A stretch of DNA of 64,000 nucleotides from Fontisphaera persica (GCF_024832785.1 NZ_CP116615.1:3720001-3784000), one strand, 5' to 3'. Shown: positions 25,776 to 34,953, counted from the stretch's first letter. A program made the numbers and translations. The notes: generated by a model from the letters alone, not told the origin.

Positions 25776-26813
25776 ATGAGCAAAACAGTGAATGTGGGAG
25801 TGATTGGACTGGGTTTCATGGGCGTGACGCATTTGAAGGCGTTGCAACAACTGCCGCAGGGGCGGGTGGTGGCGGTGTGTGACGCGGTACGGCGTCCGGA
25901 GAACGGGCAGCTCAGCGCCGGGGGCAATGTGGGGGATGGCAAGCCGGTGGCGCTGGACATGAGCGTGGTGCGGGTGTACCAGGATTATCGGGAGTTGCTG
26001 GCGGATCCGCAGGTGGAGGCGGTGGATATTTGCCTGCCGACGCCGTTGCATCCGGAGGTGGCCGTGGCGGCGCTGGCGGCCGGCAAATATGTGCTGTGCG
26101 AGAAGCCGATGGCGCGGACCAGCGCGCTGGGGCGGACGATGGTGGAAGCGGCGCAGAAAGCCCGGGGATTTCTGATGCCGGCGATGTGCATGCGTTTCTG
26201 GCCGGGGTGGACCTGGCTCAAGAACGTGGTGGAGAGCGGGCAATACGGGCGGGTGCTGGCGGCGCGGTTCCGGCGGGTGGCCGAGCCGCCGGGGTGGAGC
26301 AAGTCGCAGTTCATGGACGGGCAGAAATCGGGTGGGGCGCTGCTGGATTTGCACATTCACGACGTGGATTTTGTGCAGTACTGCTTTGGGCGTCCGCAGG
26401 CGGTGTATGCGACGGGTTACACGTGTTTGAGCGGGGCGATTGACCATGTGGTGGCGCAATACCGGGTGGCCAGCGGGGCGATGGTGTACGCCGAAGGGGG
26501 CTGGGCGATGGCGCCGGGATTTGGTTTCAGCATGAGTTACACGGTGAACTTCGAGCGGGCGACGGCGGATTATGACGTGGCGCGCGGGGCGGAGGCGCTG
26601 AAGGTGTATGTGGAAGGCCAGCCGCCGGTGGTCATCCGGAATGAGGGGCCGGACGGGTACGTGGGGGAGCTGGCGCATTTTCTGGACAGCATTCTGGCCG
26701 GCCGGGCGCCCACGGTGGTGACGGCGGCGGATGGTTTAAGCGCCATTGAAATATGCGAGGCGGAGGAGGCCTCGATAGCGAGCGGGCAGCCGCAGAAGCT
26801 GGCGGGGGGTTGA
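25776..26813 (+). CDS. Gfo/Idh/MocA family oxidoreductase
   Basis: A 345-aa NAD(P)-dependent sugar or inositol dehydrogenase-type protein. The Rossmann motif G-V-I-G-L-G-F-M-G is at about residue 7. V-C-D-A near 34 and the E-K-P motif (C-E-K-P-M-A-R) near 110 are characteristic. The H-I-H-D-V-D segment near 192 holds the catalytic His region. No signal peptide is visible, so it is cytoplasmic. It is likely co-transcribed with the fused FMN reductase/TIM barrel 60 bp upstream; a GAAGG/GAGG ribosome site precedes the ATG. Confidence 0.92.
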   Translation: MSKTVNVGVIGLGFMGVTHLKALQQLPQGRVVAVCDAVRRPENGQLSAGGNVGDGKPVALDMSVVRVYQDYRELLADPQVEAVDICLPTPLHPEVAVAALAAGKYVLCEKPMARTSALGRTMVEAAQKARGFLMPAMCMRFWPGWTWLKNVVESGQYGRVLAARFRRVAEPPGWSKSQFMDGQKSGGALLDLHIHDVDFVQYCFGRPQAVYATGYTCLSGAIDHVVAQYRVASGAMVYAEGGWAMAPGFGFSMSYTVNFERATADYDVARGAEALKVYVEGQPPVVIRNEGPDGYVGELAHFLDSILAGRAPTVVTAADGLSAIEICEAEEASIASGQPQKLAGG

Positions 26814-26840
26814 AGCGGGCGGGGGCGCGGTCAGGAGGGA

Positions 26841-27749
26841 TTAGAAGACTTCGACCGGCAGCTCGGTGGCGCAGCGGACGATTTGGGCGATGCGGCTGAG
26901 GGATTTGAGGGGGAGATGGCTGCAGGCGGGCTGGTGGGTGGGGCGGGTGGCGGAATAGATTTGGACGAGGGCGATTTGGGCGCCGGCGAGTTTGAGTTCT
27001 TTGAGGCGCTGGGCGTATTGTTCGATTTGGCGGGCGGGGGGTTCTTCGCCGTCCACGGCCACAAACAAACTTTGAATGACGACCGGGCGCTGGCGGCCGA
27101 CGAGGAGGATGTTGTGGAGGATTTTTTCGTAGGGCACGGGCGTGCGGTTGATTTTCAGGTAGTATTCCGGGGTGCCGGCGTCGAGTTTAATCCAGATTTC
27201 GTCGGAGGGGGTGAAGTATTTGAGGCCGGATTGGACATTGGGCTGGTCCAACTGGCTGCCGTTGGTGACGAGGACCAGATGGAAAAAGGGGCGGCGGCCG
27301 AGGACGCGCAAATGAGCGAGGGTTTGGACGACATCCACAAAGTTGGGGCAGAGGGTGGGTTCGCCGAGGCCGCTGAGGGCGAGGTGGCGGAACTGGACAA
27401 ATTCGCGCGGCAGCGTGCCCAGGACGGGGTGCTGGCGGAGGCGGTCGGACTGGACGTATTCCAGGGTGCGCTCGACTTCGCGGGCCATGATTTCGACGTC
27501 CACGGGGGAGTTGCCGCCGGGGAGGGGGCGGGGCACTTCGCAATAGAGGCAGTCGAAATTGCAGCGGCGTTCGGGGTTGAGATTGACGCCGACGGAGAGG
27601 CCGCGGGCGCGGGCGGAGACGATTACATAGACGTACTGGTTTTGCAGGAAGTCATAGGCGCTGGAGAGCGAGGGCAAGGCCCGCTCCAAAGGGGTGGGGC
27701 GCGGTCCCTGGGGGTCCGGGACGATGGCGGCAGGCGTGGGCCCGCTCAT
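26841..27749 (-). CDS. Radical SAM protein
   Basis: A 302-aa protein with the radical SAM cluster motif C-N-F-D-C-L-Y-C (C-x3-C-x2-C) near residue 64, followed by G-L-G-E-P-T-L (the GGE-like SAM motif) and V-T-N-G-S. It uses AdoMet and a [4Fe-4S] cluster; the reaction is not known. The group resembles the uncharacterised radical SAM proteins related to KamA/MoaA cores found widely in bacteria. ATG 27749 is chosen since GGGAG sits 7 nt upstream; upstream ATGs at 27767 and 27833 are possible. It is convergent with the Gfo/Idh gene. Confidence 0.88.
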   Translation of the reverse strand: MSGPTPAAIVPDPQGPRPTPLERALPSLSSAYDFLQNQYVYVIVSARARGLSVGVNLNPERRCNFDCLYCEVPRPLPGGNSPVDVEIMAREVERTLEYVQSDRLRQHPVLGTLPREFVQFRHLALSGLGEPTLCPNFVDVVQTLAHLRVLGRRPFFHLVLVTNGSQLDQPNVQSGLKYFTPSDEIWIKLDAGTPEYYLKINRTPVPYEKILHNILLVGRQRPVVIQSLFVAVDGEEPPARQIEQYAQRLKELKLAGAQIALVQIYSATRPTHQPACSHLPLKSLSRIAQIVRCATELPVEVF

Positions 27750-27996
27750 GGAATGACTCCCGCTCATGCGTGTTGTTTGCGCTGCCCCTGGCCGCCCGCG
27801 GCGCCCACGGCGCACGGGCTGGTCATGCAGCATTGCATAAAGAAATTAAAAAGAGAGGCATTTGCTTGCTACACCGGCTTTGGCAAGGAATGGTCATATT
27901 TTGCGGCGGGGGGCGCTGGGCGGGGGGCTGGGGTGGGGAGGGGGGCGGGAAAACAAGTTGCAGAGGGGGCAAGGGGCGGCTTAAGCTGCGCGGCGC

Positions 27997-28857
27997 ATGA
28001 GTGAAGCGGCAATACCTCGACCGTCGGTGGTGCCCTTTTTGTTGGGCGACCTGCTGTTGCTGGCGGTGGCTGGCGGGATTGTGTACCAGAGCGAATGGCC
28101 CCTGAGCACGGCCAACATGGCGTTGTGCACGGCGGCGGTGGCGGCGGGGGCATGGTTGCTGGTGACGCCTTTCATTTTGCAGCATCGGGCCGCCATGAAG
28201 CTGGCGGAGGCGGATGCGCTGCGCTCGACGGTGGCGCAAATTCAGAATTTGGAGCAAATCAAACAACAGATTGCCGAGGCAACCGGCAACTGGATGAACA
28301 TTCAGGGGGAGTGCGCCCGCACGGTGCAGACGGCGCGGGAGGTGGCCGATAGCATGGCAGCCGAGGCGCGGGCGTTCACAGATTTTTTGCGGCAGGCCAA
28401 TGACACGGAGAAGGCCACGCTGCGGCTGGAGGCGGACAAGTTGCGGCGGCAGGAGCAGGACTGGTTGCAGGTGACGGTGCGGTTGCTGGACCAGGTGTTT
28501 GCGTTGTATCTGGCGGCGTGCCAGTCGGGGCAACCGCATTTGGTGGAGCAGATAGGGATTTTTCAGGGGGTGTGTCGGGATTTGGCGCGGCGGGTGGGGT
28601 TGAACGCATTTGCGCCGGAGCCGGGGGCGGCGTTTGATTCGCAAATGCATCAGGCCCATCAGGCGAGCGGGCCGGTGGCGGCGGGGGCGGTGGTGCAGCA
28701 GGTGCTGGCGCCGGGGTACACCTACCAGGGACGGGTATTGCGTCCGGCGTTGGTGCAGGTGGCCGGGGGCGCGCCCGCCGGGAAGGCAGAAGCTGCGGGG
28801 GGCGAAGGTGGCACGGGCGCCGGGGAGAAGCCGGCACAACCGGACTTGCCGATTTAA
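27997..28857 (+). CDS. Membrane-anchored GrpE-like protein
   Basis: A 286-aa protein with two N-terminal transmembrane helices (about residues 12-31 and 40-60), then a long coiled coil (about 65-160), then a domain (about 165-260) ending Q-Q-V-L-A-P-G-Y-T-Y-Q-G-R-V-L-R-P-A-L-V-Q-V. That ending closely follows the GrpE beta-wing (G-Y-x-x-x-x-R-V-L-R-P-A-x-V-x-V), preceded by F-D-S-Q-M-H-Q-A as in GrpE F-D-P-x-x-H-E-A. GrpE is the nucleotide exchange factor of DnaK and is normally soluble. This one is probably tethered to the inner membrane. Pro/Gly-rich tail at the C-terminus. Confidence 0.75.
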   Translation: MSEAAIPRPSVVPFLLGDLLLLAVAGGIVYQSEWPLSTANMALCTAAVAAGAWLLVTPFILQHRAAMKLAEADALRSTVAQIQNLEQIKQQIAEATGNWMNIQGECARTVQTAREVADSMAAEARAFTDFLRQANDTEKATLRLEADKLRRQEQDWLQVTVRLLDQVFALYLAACQSGQPHLVEQIGIFQGVCRDLARRVGLNAFAPEPGAAFDSQMHQAHQASGPVAAGAVVQQVLAPGYTYQGRVLRPALVQVAGGAPAGKAEAAGGEGGTGAGEKPAQPDLPI

Positions 28858-28938
28858 GGGGGCGCATGACGGCAGGGGGGTGCAGGGGGGTGATGGAGTT
28901 TGCAGGAAGGGGCGGGGGATGGCAAAATAAGGGCGGCC

Positions 28939-29451
28939 ATGAATTCCCGACGTTCGTTGGTAATTGTCTCCGGGGGCCAGACCGGAGCGGACCGTGCGGC
29001 ACTGGATTTTGCCCTGCGCCATGGATTTGCGCACCGGGGGTGGTGTCCGGCCGGCCGGTTGGCGGAGGATGGGCGGCTGGATGATTGTTATCGGTTGAAG
29101 GAGACGCCCTCGCCAGCTTACGCCCAGCGGACGGAGTGGAATGTGCGGGACACGGATGGGACGGTGATTTTCACGCTGCAGCCGGAGTTGAGCGGGGGGA
29201 CGTTGCTGACGTGGAAATATGCGCAGGAGCTTGGCAAACCGGTGCTGGTGGTGGTGGCGGGGCAGACGGAGGCGCCGGCGAAGGCTTTGCGCGAGTTCAT
29301 CCGGCAACACCGCATCCGGGCGCTGAATGTGGCGGGGCCGCGGGCGTCGTTTGCGCCGGGGATAGGCGCGTTTGTGGAGCGGGTGTTGGAGGAGGCGTTG
29401 TTAAAGAAGCGGGGTCAGGCACCGGCGCGGCGGGGCGGGCTGCCGGCGTGA
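28939..29451 (+). CDS. Putative molybdenum carrier-like (YpsA/SLOG-type) protein
   Basis: A 170-aa protein with I-V-S-G-G-Q-T-G-A-D-R-A-A-L-D near residue 8, the signature of the MoCo_carrier family (PF12694), a Rossmannoid fold related to LOG/SLOG nucleotide-binding proteins. Family members are annotated as molybdenum-cofactor carriers by homology to the algal protein, but many bacterial members have no proven role. ATG 28939 begins the conserved part. It follows the GrpE-like gene by about 80 bp on the same strand. Confidence 0.82.
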   Translation: MNSRRSLVIVSGGQTGADRAALDFALRHGFAHRGWCPAGRLAEDGRLDDCYRLKETPSPAYAQRTEWNVRDTDGTVIFTLQPELSGGTLLTWKYAQELGKPVLVVVAGQTEAPAKALREFIRQHRIRALNVAGPRASFAPGIGAFVERVLEEALLKKRGQAPARRGGLPA

Positions 29452-29491
29452 GGCTCAGGGCGGCGTGGGGGAGAGGGCTGGGCGGCCGGGG

Positions 29492-29854
29492 TTATTTATA
29501 GACGCGCTTCCATTCCTTAAGTTTGCCGTCGGGGCCAAAGGTGAGGCGGAGGAAGACATCGGGGGCGCCGGGTTCAAACCAGACGGTGTGGCCGGGGTAA
29601 TAGCCGTAGCCGCTGACGACGGAGCGACCGGCGTGGCCGCGGACGGTGAGCCATTCGGCGACGCGGGCGCCGTTTTCGAGGGTGGCGCTTTTATCTGGGG
29701 GGCCGAGTTCGAGGACGGCCTGGTCATAGGAGTACTGGCCGACGCGGGCATCCCAGGAGGTTTTGGTGGAGGCGCAGGCGGCGAGGAGGAGGAGCAACGC
29801 CAGGAGGGGAATGGCGCGCAGGGGCCATGGTAATAAAGCATCAAGTTTCCGCAT
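29492..29854 (-). CDS. Small lipoprotein, unknown function
   Basis: A 120-aa protein with a signal peptide and lipobox L-L-A-A-C (Cys near 27). The mature part has a Y-D-Q-A-V-L-E-L-G-P-P-D motif and a beta-rich end (V-F-L-R-L-T-F-G-P-D-G-K-L-K-E-W), a SmpA/BamE-like pattern, which is common in small outer-membrane lipoproteins. A BamE role is not claimed. It lies 14 bp downstream of the cyclase gene on the same strand, so they may share a transcript. Confidence 0.75.
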   Translation of the reverse strand: MRKLDALLPWPLRAIPLLALLLLLAACASTKTSWDARVGQYSYDQAVLELGPPDKSATLENGARVAEWLTVRGHAGRSVVSGYGYYPGHTVWFEPGAPDVFLRLTFGPDGKLKEWKRVYK

Positions 29855-29868
29855 GGGGACAATATACT

Positions 29869-32130
29869 TCAGGAGGTGGGGCGCACCAAGAAGACGGGGA
29901 TGGCGCCGTATTTTTTGGCGAGCTGTTTGGTGCCCACGTAGTCGCAGGTGAACTCGGCGACGCCTTCGGCGGTGGCGAGGGCGGCGAAGGCCTGGCTGGC
30001 GTAAATCTGGCCTTCCTCGGCGACGGGTTCGATGCGGGCGGTGCGGTTGACGTGGGCGCCGTTGTAGGTGAGTTTGCCGAGGACGGGGTCGTAGCAGGCA
30101 AAGACAGGGCCGGCATGGAGGGCGATGCGGATGTTCAGCTCGTGGGGGAGGTCGTAGCGGCTCCAGTCGGTGCCGCGGACGAGGTCGCGCAGGCGCAGCG
30201 CGAAGACGCCGGCGTCGCGGACGGAATCGAAGACGCAGCAGACGGCGTCGCCCCAGGTGTTTTTATGGATGGGGGGATGGGGCATGGCCTGCATGAGCTC
30301 GGCCACCTGGCCCAGGAAGTGTTGGACAAAGGGGACGACCTGGATTTCGGTGAGGCGGGTGAAGCCGACGATGTCGGCAAAGAGCATGGCCTTGATTTCC
30401 TGGGTGACCAGGGGCGCCTGGATTTCTGCCGACGGCGCGGGGTTGGCGGCGGGGGTGTCCCAGTCTGGCGGTGGGGAGTTTTCGTGGAGGAGGGTGTCCA
30501 GGCGGATGATTTCGACGGGGACACCGCGGTTTTGCCAGAACTCGACAAAGCTGTGGGTGCCGCCGAGGCCGTCGCCGGACTGGCCATTCCAGAGGGCAAG
30601 GGGGACGACGTCGAGGCCGAAGAAGCGGCCTTTGAGGAGGGCCATGCCGTTGAGGGCGCGGTTGCAGTAGTCGAAGGCGGCGCCGTCGTTGGCGTTGCCG
30701 TATTCGCTGAGGACGGTGACGGTGGCGGCGGCGGCGAGGACGCGCTCGAAACGGGGGCCGAAGTCATGGCCGGGGATGATGTCCACGCTGCATTTGCGGA
30801 AGTCACGCTGGTTGAAGGGGAGGGCGATGTTGATTTCGCCGCCGCGTTCGAGCATGGCCTCGGCGAAGAGGAGGTCGCCGCCGCAGGCGAGGGAGGAGAA
30901 GCCAATTTGGGCCTGGATGGCGTCGAGGCGGCGGGCGAGGGCGGCCTTGGCGGGGCCTTCGAGCCACAAGGGGAAACGGAGCTGGCGGCGGTCGGGGCGG
31001 TCAAACATGTGGCCGGAGAAGACCACCATGCGGGGCATTTGGAAGCAGTGGTCGAGGAGGTTGGGGTTGCCGGTGATGTGCTCGAGCAGGAGGCGGGCCT
31101 GGGCGCGGGTGCGGCTGAGGACGGCGAGTTTATCGCCGCCGATGGCGGTGGCGTGGCGGTAGTGTTGTTCGGCCTTGGCGAAGTCGCCGAGGATGATGGC
31201 GGCTTCGGCGAGGGTGGCTTCGAGCCAGTAGCGCTCGTCGGATTCGGGGGGCAGGTGTTCGAGGGTGCGCTCGCAGAGGTCGGAGACTTCCTGGGCGATT
31301 TGGCGGGCGATGTCCTTTTGGCCGGCCATGTAGCCGGTGGTGGCGGCGTTGATGCCGGAGTAGTAACCGCGGTTGCGCTGGTAGGAGGTGTGGTAGAGGT
31401 CAAAGCTGATGCGGAGGTGTTTTTGGCACTCCTGCGGGTCGCCGGCCATGGTGTAGAAGTCTTTGTGGGTGCGGGCGAGGATGCCGAGGGTTTCCTCATC
31501 CTGATGGCCGGCCTGGCGGAGGTGGTCGAGGATGGCGTTGGCGCGGCGGGTGGCGCCGGTGCGGGCGAGGGCGAGGGCCTGAAGCTGGGTGAGGCGCAAA
31601 TCGTCTTTGAAGAATTGCAGGCCCTCGGCGGAGATGTCGAAGGCCAGGAAAGCTTCGCCCAGACGCAGGGCGGCGTCCACGGCGCGGCGGTAGAGGTCCA
31701 CGCTCTGGCTCCAGACGGTGGGGGAGTGTTGCTCCCAGATGCGCCGCAAATCGGCCACGGTGAGCTTGGGGTTTTTGCGGATTTGGTGGAGGGTCTCCTG
31801 GAGAATCTGACGGGAATCGCTGTCGGCGGTGAGGGGTTGGCCTTCGGGGCCGGTGACGGCGTAGCCCAGGCCCATGATGGCGCGGATGGTTTCGAGGGCG
31901 GTGGCGCGGTTGAGCTGTTTTTCCTCCTCGCTCAGTTCGGCATAGGGGACGAGGCAGGGGTTGGTTTTCAGTTCATCGTCGCGGTGGGGGCCGGGTTTCC
32001 AGCCCTGGGCGAGGCGTTCTTTGAGCCAGGCCTCGTGATTGTAGGCGGCCAGTTGCTCGACCAGTCGCCGGATTTCCTCCGTGAGCTTCAACGGCGGCGT
32101 GTCAGACGGTGTTTGTGAATTGGCGGCCAT
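29869..32130 (-). CDS. RyR-domain, TPR-like, SLOG-like, class III nucleotide cyclase fusion
   Basis: A 753-aa soluble protein. Residues about 15-90 match the RyR domain (N-H-E-A-W-L-K-E-R, W-x-x-G, P-C-L-V-P-Y-A-E-L). About 100-365 is helical repeat, resembling the TRAFs-binding/DUF4071 domain. About 370-545 looks like a Rossmannoid SLOG-type nucleotide sensor (V-V-F-S-G-H, L-A-C-G-G-D, I-A-L-P-F). About 575-753 is a class III adenylate/guanylate cyclase: metal Asp in F-A-D-I-V-G-F-T and W-G-D-A, and the transition-state Asn/Arg in V-N-R-T-A-R. The cyclase therefore looks active. RyR and SLOG domains are linked by comparative genomics to nucleotide signalling and immunity. ATG 32130 starts the conserved region. 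Confidence 0.85.
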   Translation of the reverse strand: MAANSQTPSDTPPLKLTEEIRRLVEQLAAYNHEAWLKERLAQGWKPGPHRDDELKTNPCLVPYAELSEEEKQLNRATALETIRAIMGLGYAVTGPEGQPLTADSDSRQILQETLHQIRKNPKLTVADLRRIWEQHSPTVWSQSVDLYRRAVDAALRLGEAFLAFDISAEGLQFFKDDLRLTQLQALALARTGATRRANAILDHLRQAGHQDEETLGILARTHKDFYTMAGDPQECQKHLRISFDLYHTSYQRNRGYYSGINAATTGYMAGQKDIARQIAQEVSDLCERTLEHLPPESDERYWLEATLAEAAIILGDFAKAEQHYRHATAIGGDKLAVLSRTRAQARLLLEHITGNPNLLDHCFQMPRMVVFSGHMFDRPDRRQLRFPLWLEGPAKAALARRLDAIQAQIGFSSLACGGDLLFAEAMLERGGEINIALPFNQRDFRKCSVDIIPGHDFGPRFERVLAAAATVTVLSEYGNANDGAAFDYCNRALNGMALLKGRFFGLDVVPLALWNGQSGDGLGGTHSFVEFWQNRGVPVEIIRLDTLLHENSPPPDWDTPAANPAPSAEIQAPLVTQEIKAMLFADIVGFTRLTEIQVVPFVQHFLGQVAELMQAMPHPPIHKNTWGDAVCCVFDSVRDAGVFALRLRDLVRGTDWSRYDLPHELNIRIALHAGPVFACYDPVLGKLTYNGAHVNRTARIEPVAEEGQIYASQAFAALATAEGVAEFTCDYVGTKQLAKKYGAIPVFLVRPTS

Positions 32131-32448
32131 GGCGGACCCGGCGGATGACCGCGGCGGCCAAAGGACCGTCGCGACAACGTGGCATCCTGCGCTGGCCTTC
32201 ATATAACGGATTCTCCCCCTGGAGAGCAAGCAAGTTGCACGCCATTTTCAAGGGGGCGAAAAATCGGGGTGGGCCTGAGCTGTTTTTGAGGAGGGTGGCG
32301 GCGGGTTAGTGGGGCAGGGGCGTGGCGGGGTTTTGCATGGTCCGCATTTGGGCGTGCTGCTGGTGCTGCGTTGTGGGGCGGGGCGCGCCCGCTGGAGGCC
32401 GCCCTTTTTGGTTTTCTTTGGGCGGCTGGAATTATATAAAGGCAGGTC
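32131..32448. other. Divergent intergenic region between the cyclase and the esterase
   Basis: 318 bp without a gene. A TATATAA near 32431-32437 followed by AAGGCAGG just before ATG 32449 may serve as -10 region and ribosome site of the esterase gene. No conserved repeat seen. Confidence 0.4.
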
Positions 32449-34530
32449 ATGAAGACCACCTTGTGCCAGGCGTTGGTGTATTGGGGATGTGTTTGTTTTT
32501 GGGCGGCGCTGCCGGCGGCGGCCGCCGCGCCGGCCCTGCCGGAGCGCGATGCGCGTTTGCGGGAGCCGTGGACCTACAATACGCCGCGGACTTTTCCCGC
32601 TGTTACCACGAAGGAGCAATGGTTGAGCCGCCGGGAGGAGATTCGCCGGCAAATTTTATTCAGCGCCGGATTGTGGCCCATGCCCGAAAAGGCGACACTG
32701 GATGCCCAAATATTTGACCGGACGGAGCACGGGGATTTCAGCGTGGAGAAGGTTTATATCCGGACGCTGCCCGGCTTTTATCTGGCGGGCAATTTGTACC
32801 GGCCGCTGGGCAAGGGGCGGGGGCCGTTTCCGGGGGTGTTGAATCCGCATGGGCATTGGAGCCGTGGCCGGCTGGAGGACACAGCGCAGGGGAGCATCCC
32901 GGCGCGGTGCATTCATCAGGCGCGGATGGGGATGGTGGCGTTTGCGTATGACATGGTGGGGTACAATGACACGCAGTTTGCGGATGCGGCGCAGGAGCCG
33001 GGGTACAATTATCACCGGCGATTTGGGACGCAGCCGGAGGACTTGTTGTGGAATGTGAATCTGATGGGGCTGCAGACGTGGAATTCGATTCGGGCGCTGG
33101 ATTTTCTGGCGTCGCTGCCGGACGTGGACGCGCGGCGCATTGGCTGCACGGGGGCGAGTGGCGGCGGCACGCAAACGTTCATTTTGGGCGCGATTGATGA
33201 GCGCCCGGCGGTGCTGGCGCCCACGGTGATGGTTTCGCACAGCATGCAGGGGGGCTGTTCGTGCGAGAACATGCCGGGATTGCGCATTGAGTATTCCAAC
33301 ATGGAAATTGCGGCGGTGCCGGTGCCCAAGCCGCAAATCTTTGTGGCGGCCACGGGGGATTGGACGCGGATGTTTTTGACCGTGGAAGGACCGGCCATTG
33401 CCTCGATTTACCGGTTGTTTGGGGCGGAGCAGGCGGTGCGGTATCCGGTGCTGCCGTTTGGGCACAACTACAATCAGGCCACGCGTGAGCAGGTGTATGC
33501 GTTTCTGGCGGAGCACCTGCTCCAGAAAAACGATGCCGCACTGGCGCAGGAGCGGCCTTATCCGGCCGCCACCAACCTGGATTTGCGGGTGTTTGGGCGG
33601 CGGGCGCGGCCGGCGGATACGCTGAGCATCAAGGGGTTGAGTGACCAATGGAAGGCCCAGGCGCGCGCCCAGTGGCAGGCCTTGTGTCCGGTGGGGCCTA
33701 CGTCGCACAAACGTTATCAGGAGATTTATCAGCCGGCGTGGCGCCATGCCCTGCAGGTGGAGGTGGCGCCGGAAGTTGTCTCGCAAACGCTGGGCCAGCA
33801 GACGGTCGAAAACCTGACCCTGACCCGCCTGGCCCTTGGCCGCGCGCATCGCGGGGACCGGCTGGCGGCGGTGTGGCTGGCCCCCGCCGGCCGCAAGGCG
33901 CAGGGCGCGGTGGTGTTGGCGCATCCGGCGGGGAAGCAGGCGTTTCTGGATGAGCAGGGCAAACCGCGCGGACTGGCGCGGGAGCTGCTGGCGCGGCGGA
34001 TGCAGGTGCTGCTGGTGGACGTGTTTCAAACGGGGGAATTGGCGGATGCTGAAATCGCCAAAAAACGGGCGCAGCAAGTGGAGCTGTTTTTTGCCACTTA
34101 TAATCGCACCGATGCGCAGGAGCGGGCGCAGGATTTGATTACGGCCTGCACGTTTTTCCGGCAGCAAACCCGGCAGGCGGTGGTCCTCTGCGGGGTGGAG
34201 GTTGCGGGTTGGTGGGCTTTGCTGGCGGCTCCGGCCGTGTCGGCGGTGGCGGCGGATTTGGCTGGATTGAACGCCGGCGAGGAGGGGACTTTGTTGCGGC
34301 CGGAGTTGTTTGTGCCCGGCCTGCGGCGGGTGGGAGGGGTGGAAGGATTGGTATTGCTGGCAGCGCCGCGGCCGGTGTTGTTGCATCACACGGCGGGGCA
34401 CGTGAATACGGTACCGTTGCAGACGGCGTATGAGGGTCTGCGCAAGCGCAGCGCGTTGACGCATCGGACGGAGGGGCTGGGCGAGACGGAGCTGGCTGAT
34501 TGGCTGGCGAAAACGGCGCGGGAGTTGTAA
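32449..34530 (+). CDS. Exported acetyl-xylan-esterase-like alpha/beta hydrolase
   Basis: A 693-aa protein with a signal peptide (residues 1-26). The first half is an alpha/beta hydrolase of the AXE1/dienelactone type with the nucleophile elbow G-A-S-G-G-G (Ser about 237) and a catalytic His in F-G-H-N-Y-N (about 339); a P-H-G-H-W oxyanion-type motif is near residue 133. The second half (about 420-693) looks like another hydrolase fold but its elbow reads G-V-E-V-A-G, with Glu where Ser is expected, so it is probably inactive. It likely removes acetyl or other ester groups from plant or algal polysaccharide in the periplasm. A repeat region follows. Confidence 0.85.
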   Translation: MKTTLCQALVYWGCVCFWAALPAAAAAPALPERDARLREPWTYNTPRTFPAVTTKEQWLSRREEIRRQILFSAGLWPMPEKATLDAQIFDRTEHGDFSVEKVYIRTLPGFYLAGNLYRPLGKGRGPFPGVLNPHGHWSRGRLEDTAQGSIPARCIHQARMGMVAFAYDMVGYNDTQFADAAQEPGYNYHRRFGTQPEDLLWNVNLMGLQTWNSIRALDFLASLPDVDARRIGCTGASGGGTQTFILGAIDERPAVLAPTVMVSHSMQGGCSCENMPGLRIEYSNMEIAAVPVPKPQIFVAATGDWTRMFLTVEGPAIASIYRLFGAEQAVRYPVLPFGHNYNQATREQVYAFLAEHLLQKNDAALAQERPYPAATNLDLRVFGRRARPADTLSIKGLSDQWKAQARAQWQALCPVGPTSHKRYQEIYQPAWRHALQVEVAPEVVSQTLGQQTVENLTLTRLALGRAHRGDRLAAVWLAPAGRKAQGAVVLAHPAGKQAFLDEQGKPRGLARELLARRMQVLLVDVFQTGELADAEIAKKRAQQVELFFATYNRTDAQERAQDLITACTFFRQQTRQAVVLCGVEVAGWWALLAAPAVSAVAADLAGLNAGEEGTLLRPELFVPGLRRVGGVEGLVLLAAPRPVLLHHTAGHVNTVPLQTAYEGLRKRSALTHRTEGLGETELADWLAKTAREL

Positions 34531-34554
34531 GGGGGAAAAGGCTCGAGGGGGGTT

Positions 34555-34905
34555 GCCGCGGTTTGGTGGAGAGTTTGAAGAAACAGAAGGAAACGAAGAG
34601 AACGAAGGGAGAGAAGTGTCCCCTCACTCTGACCCTCTGATGATGGGAGAGGGAAATACACCAAGTTTGGGAACAGGCTTTGCCCTCCTTCACACCGGCC
34701 CGCTCCCCATGGGAGAGGGAGAGGGGGATGGATGCGGCGCGAATGAGCCCTAATTCTTGTGACGAGGGCCTGCGGGACGCAGGCCAGATCCCGCTCCGCG
34801 GGACGAGACGCCTGCGCTACGACATTTTCCACTTGGTGCCCGGCCTGCGGGACGAGACGCCTGCGCTACAAGGGGAGATGCCTGCGCTACGGGGAAAGGG
34901 GTGGA
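34555..34905. repeat. Composite dispersed repeat between esterase and GH5-like genes
   Basis: The 34531-34953 spacer has no gene. It has two parts. About 34558-34725 (AACAGAAGGAAACGAAGAGA, ACACCAAGTTTGGGAACAG, CCTCACTCTGACCCTCT) is a near copy of 57622-57800. About 34768-34905 holds GCCTGCGGGACGCAGGC (34768-34784) and several GACGCCTGCGCTAC copies also found near 9.8 kb. Confidence 0.75.
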
Positions 34906-34953
34906 GGCGAGAGCGGCTTTGACTTTGAGAGGGGCGGCCCGGATAATGGCGCC

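Noticed and set aside
24921-26678. A 585-codon minus-strand open frame opposite the FMN reductase fusion and Gfo/Idh genes
   Set aside because: It spans two well-supported genes and is His/Arg/Pro-rich, a typical antisense artefact of high GC.
29827-32118. A 763-codon plus-strand open frame opposite the RyR-cyclase gene
   Set aside because: Its translation is Gly/Val/Ala/Glu/Asp repeats without a start context or motif, whereas the minus strand encodes clear domains.
32320-32345. Sigma-54 promoter (TGGCGGGGTTTTGCA) before the esterase
   Set aside because: The GG-GC spacing is one base short of the invariant -24/-12 spacing.
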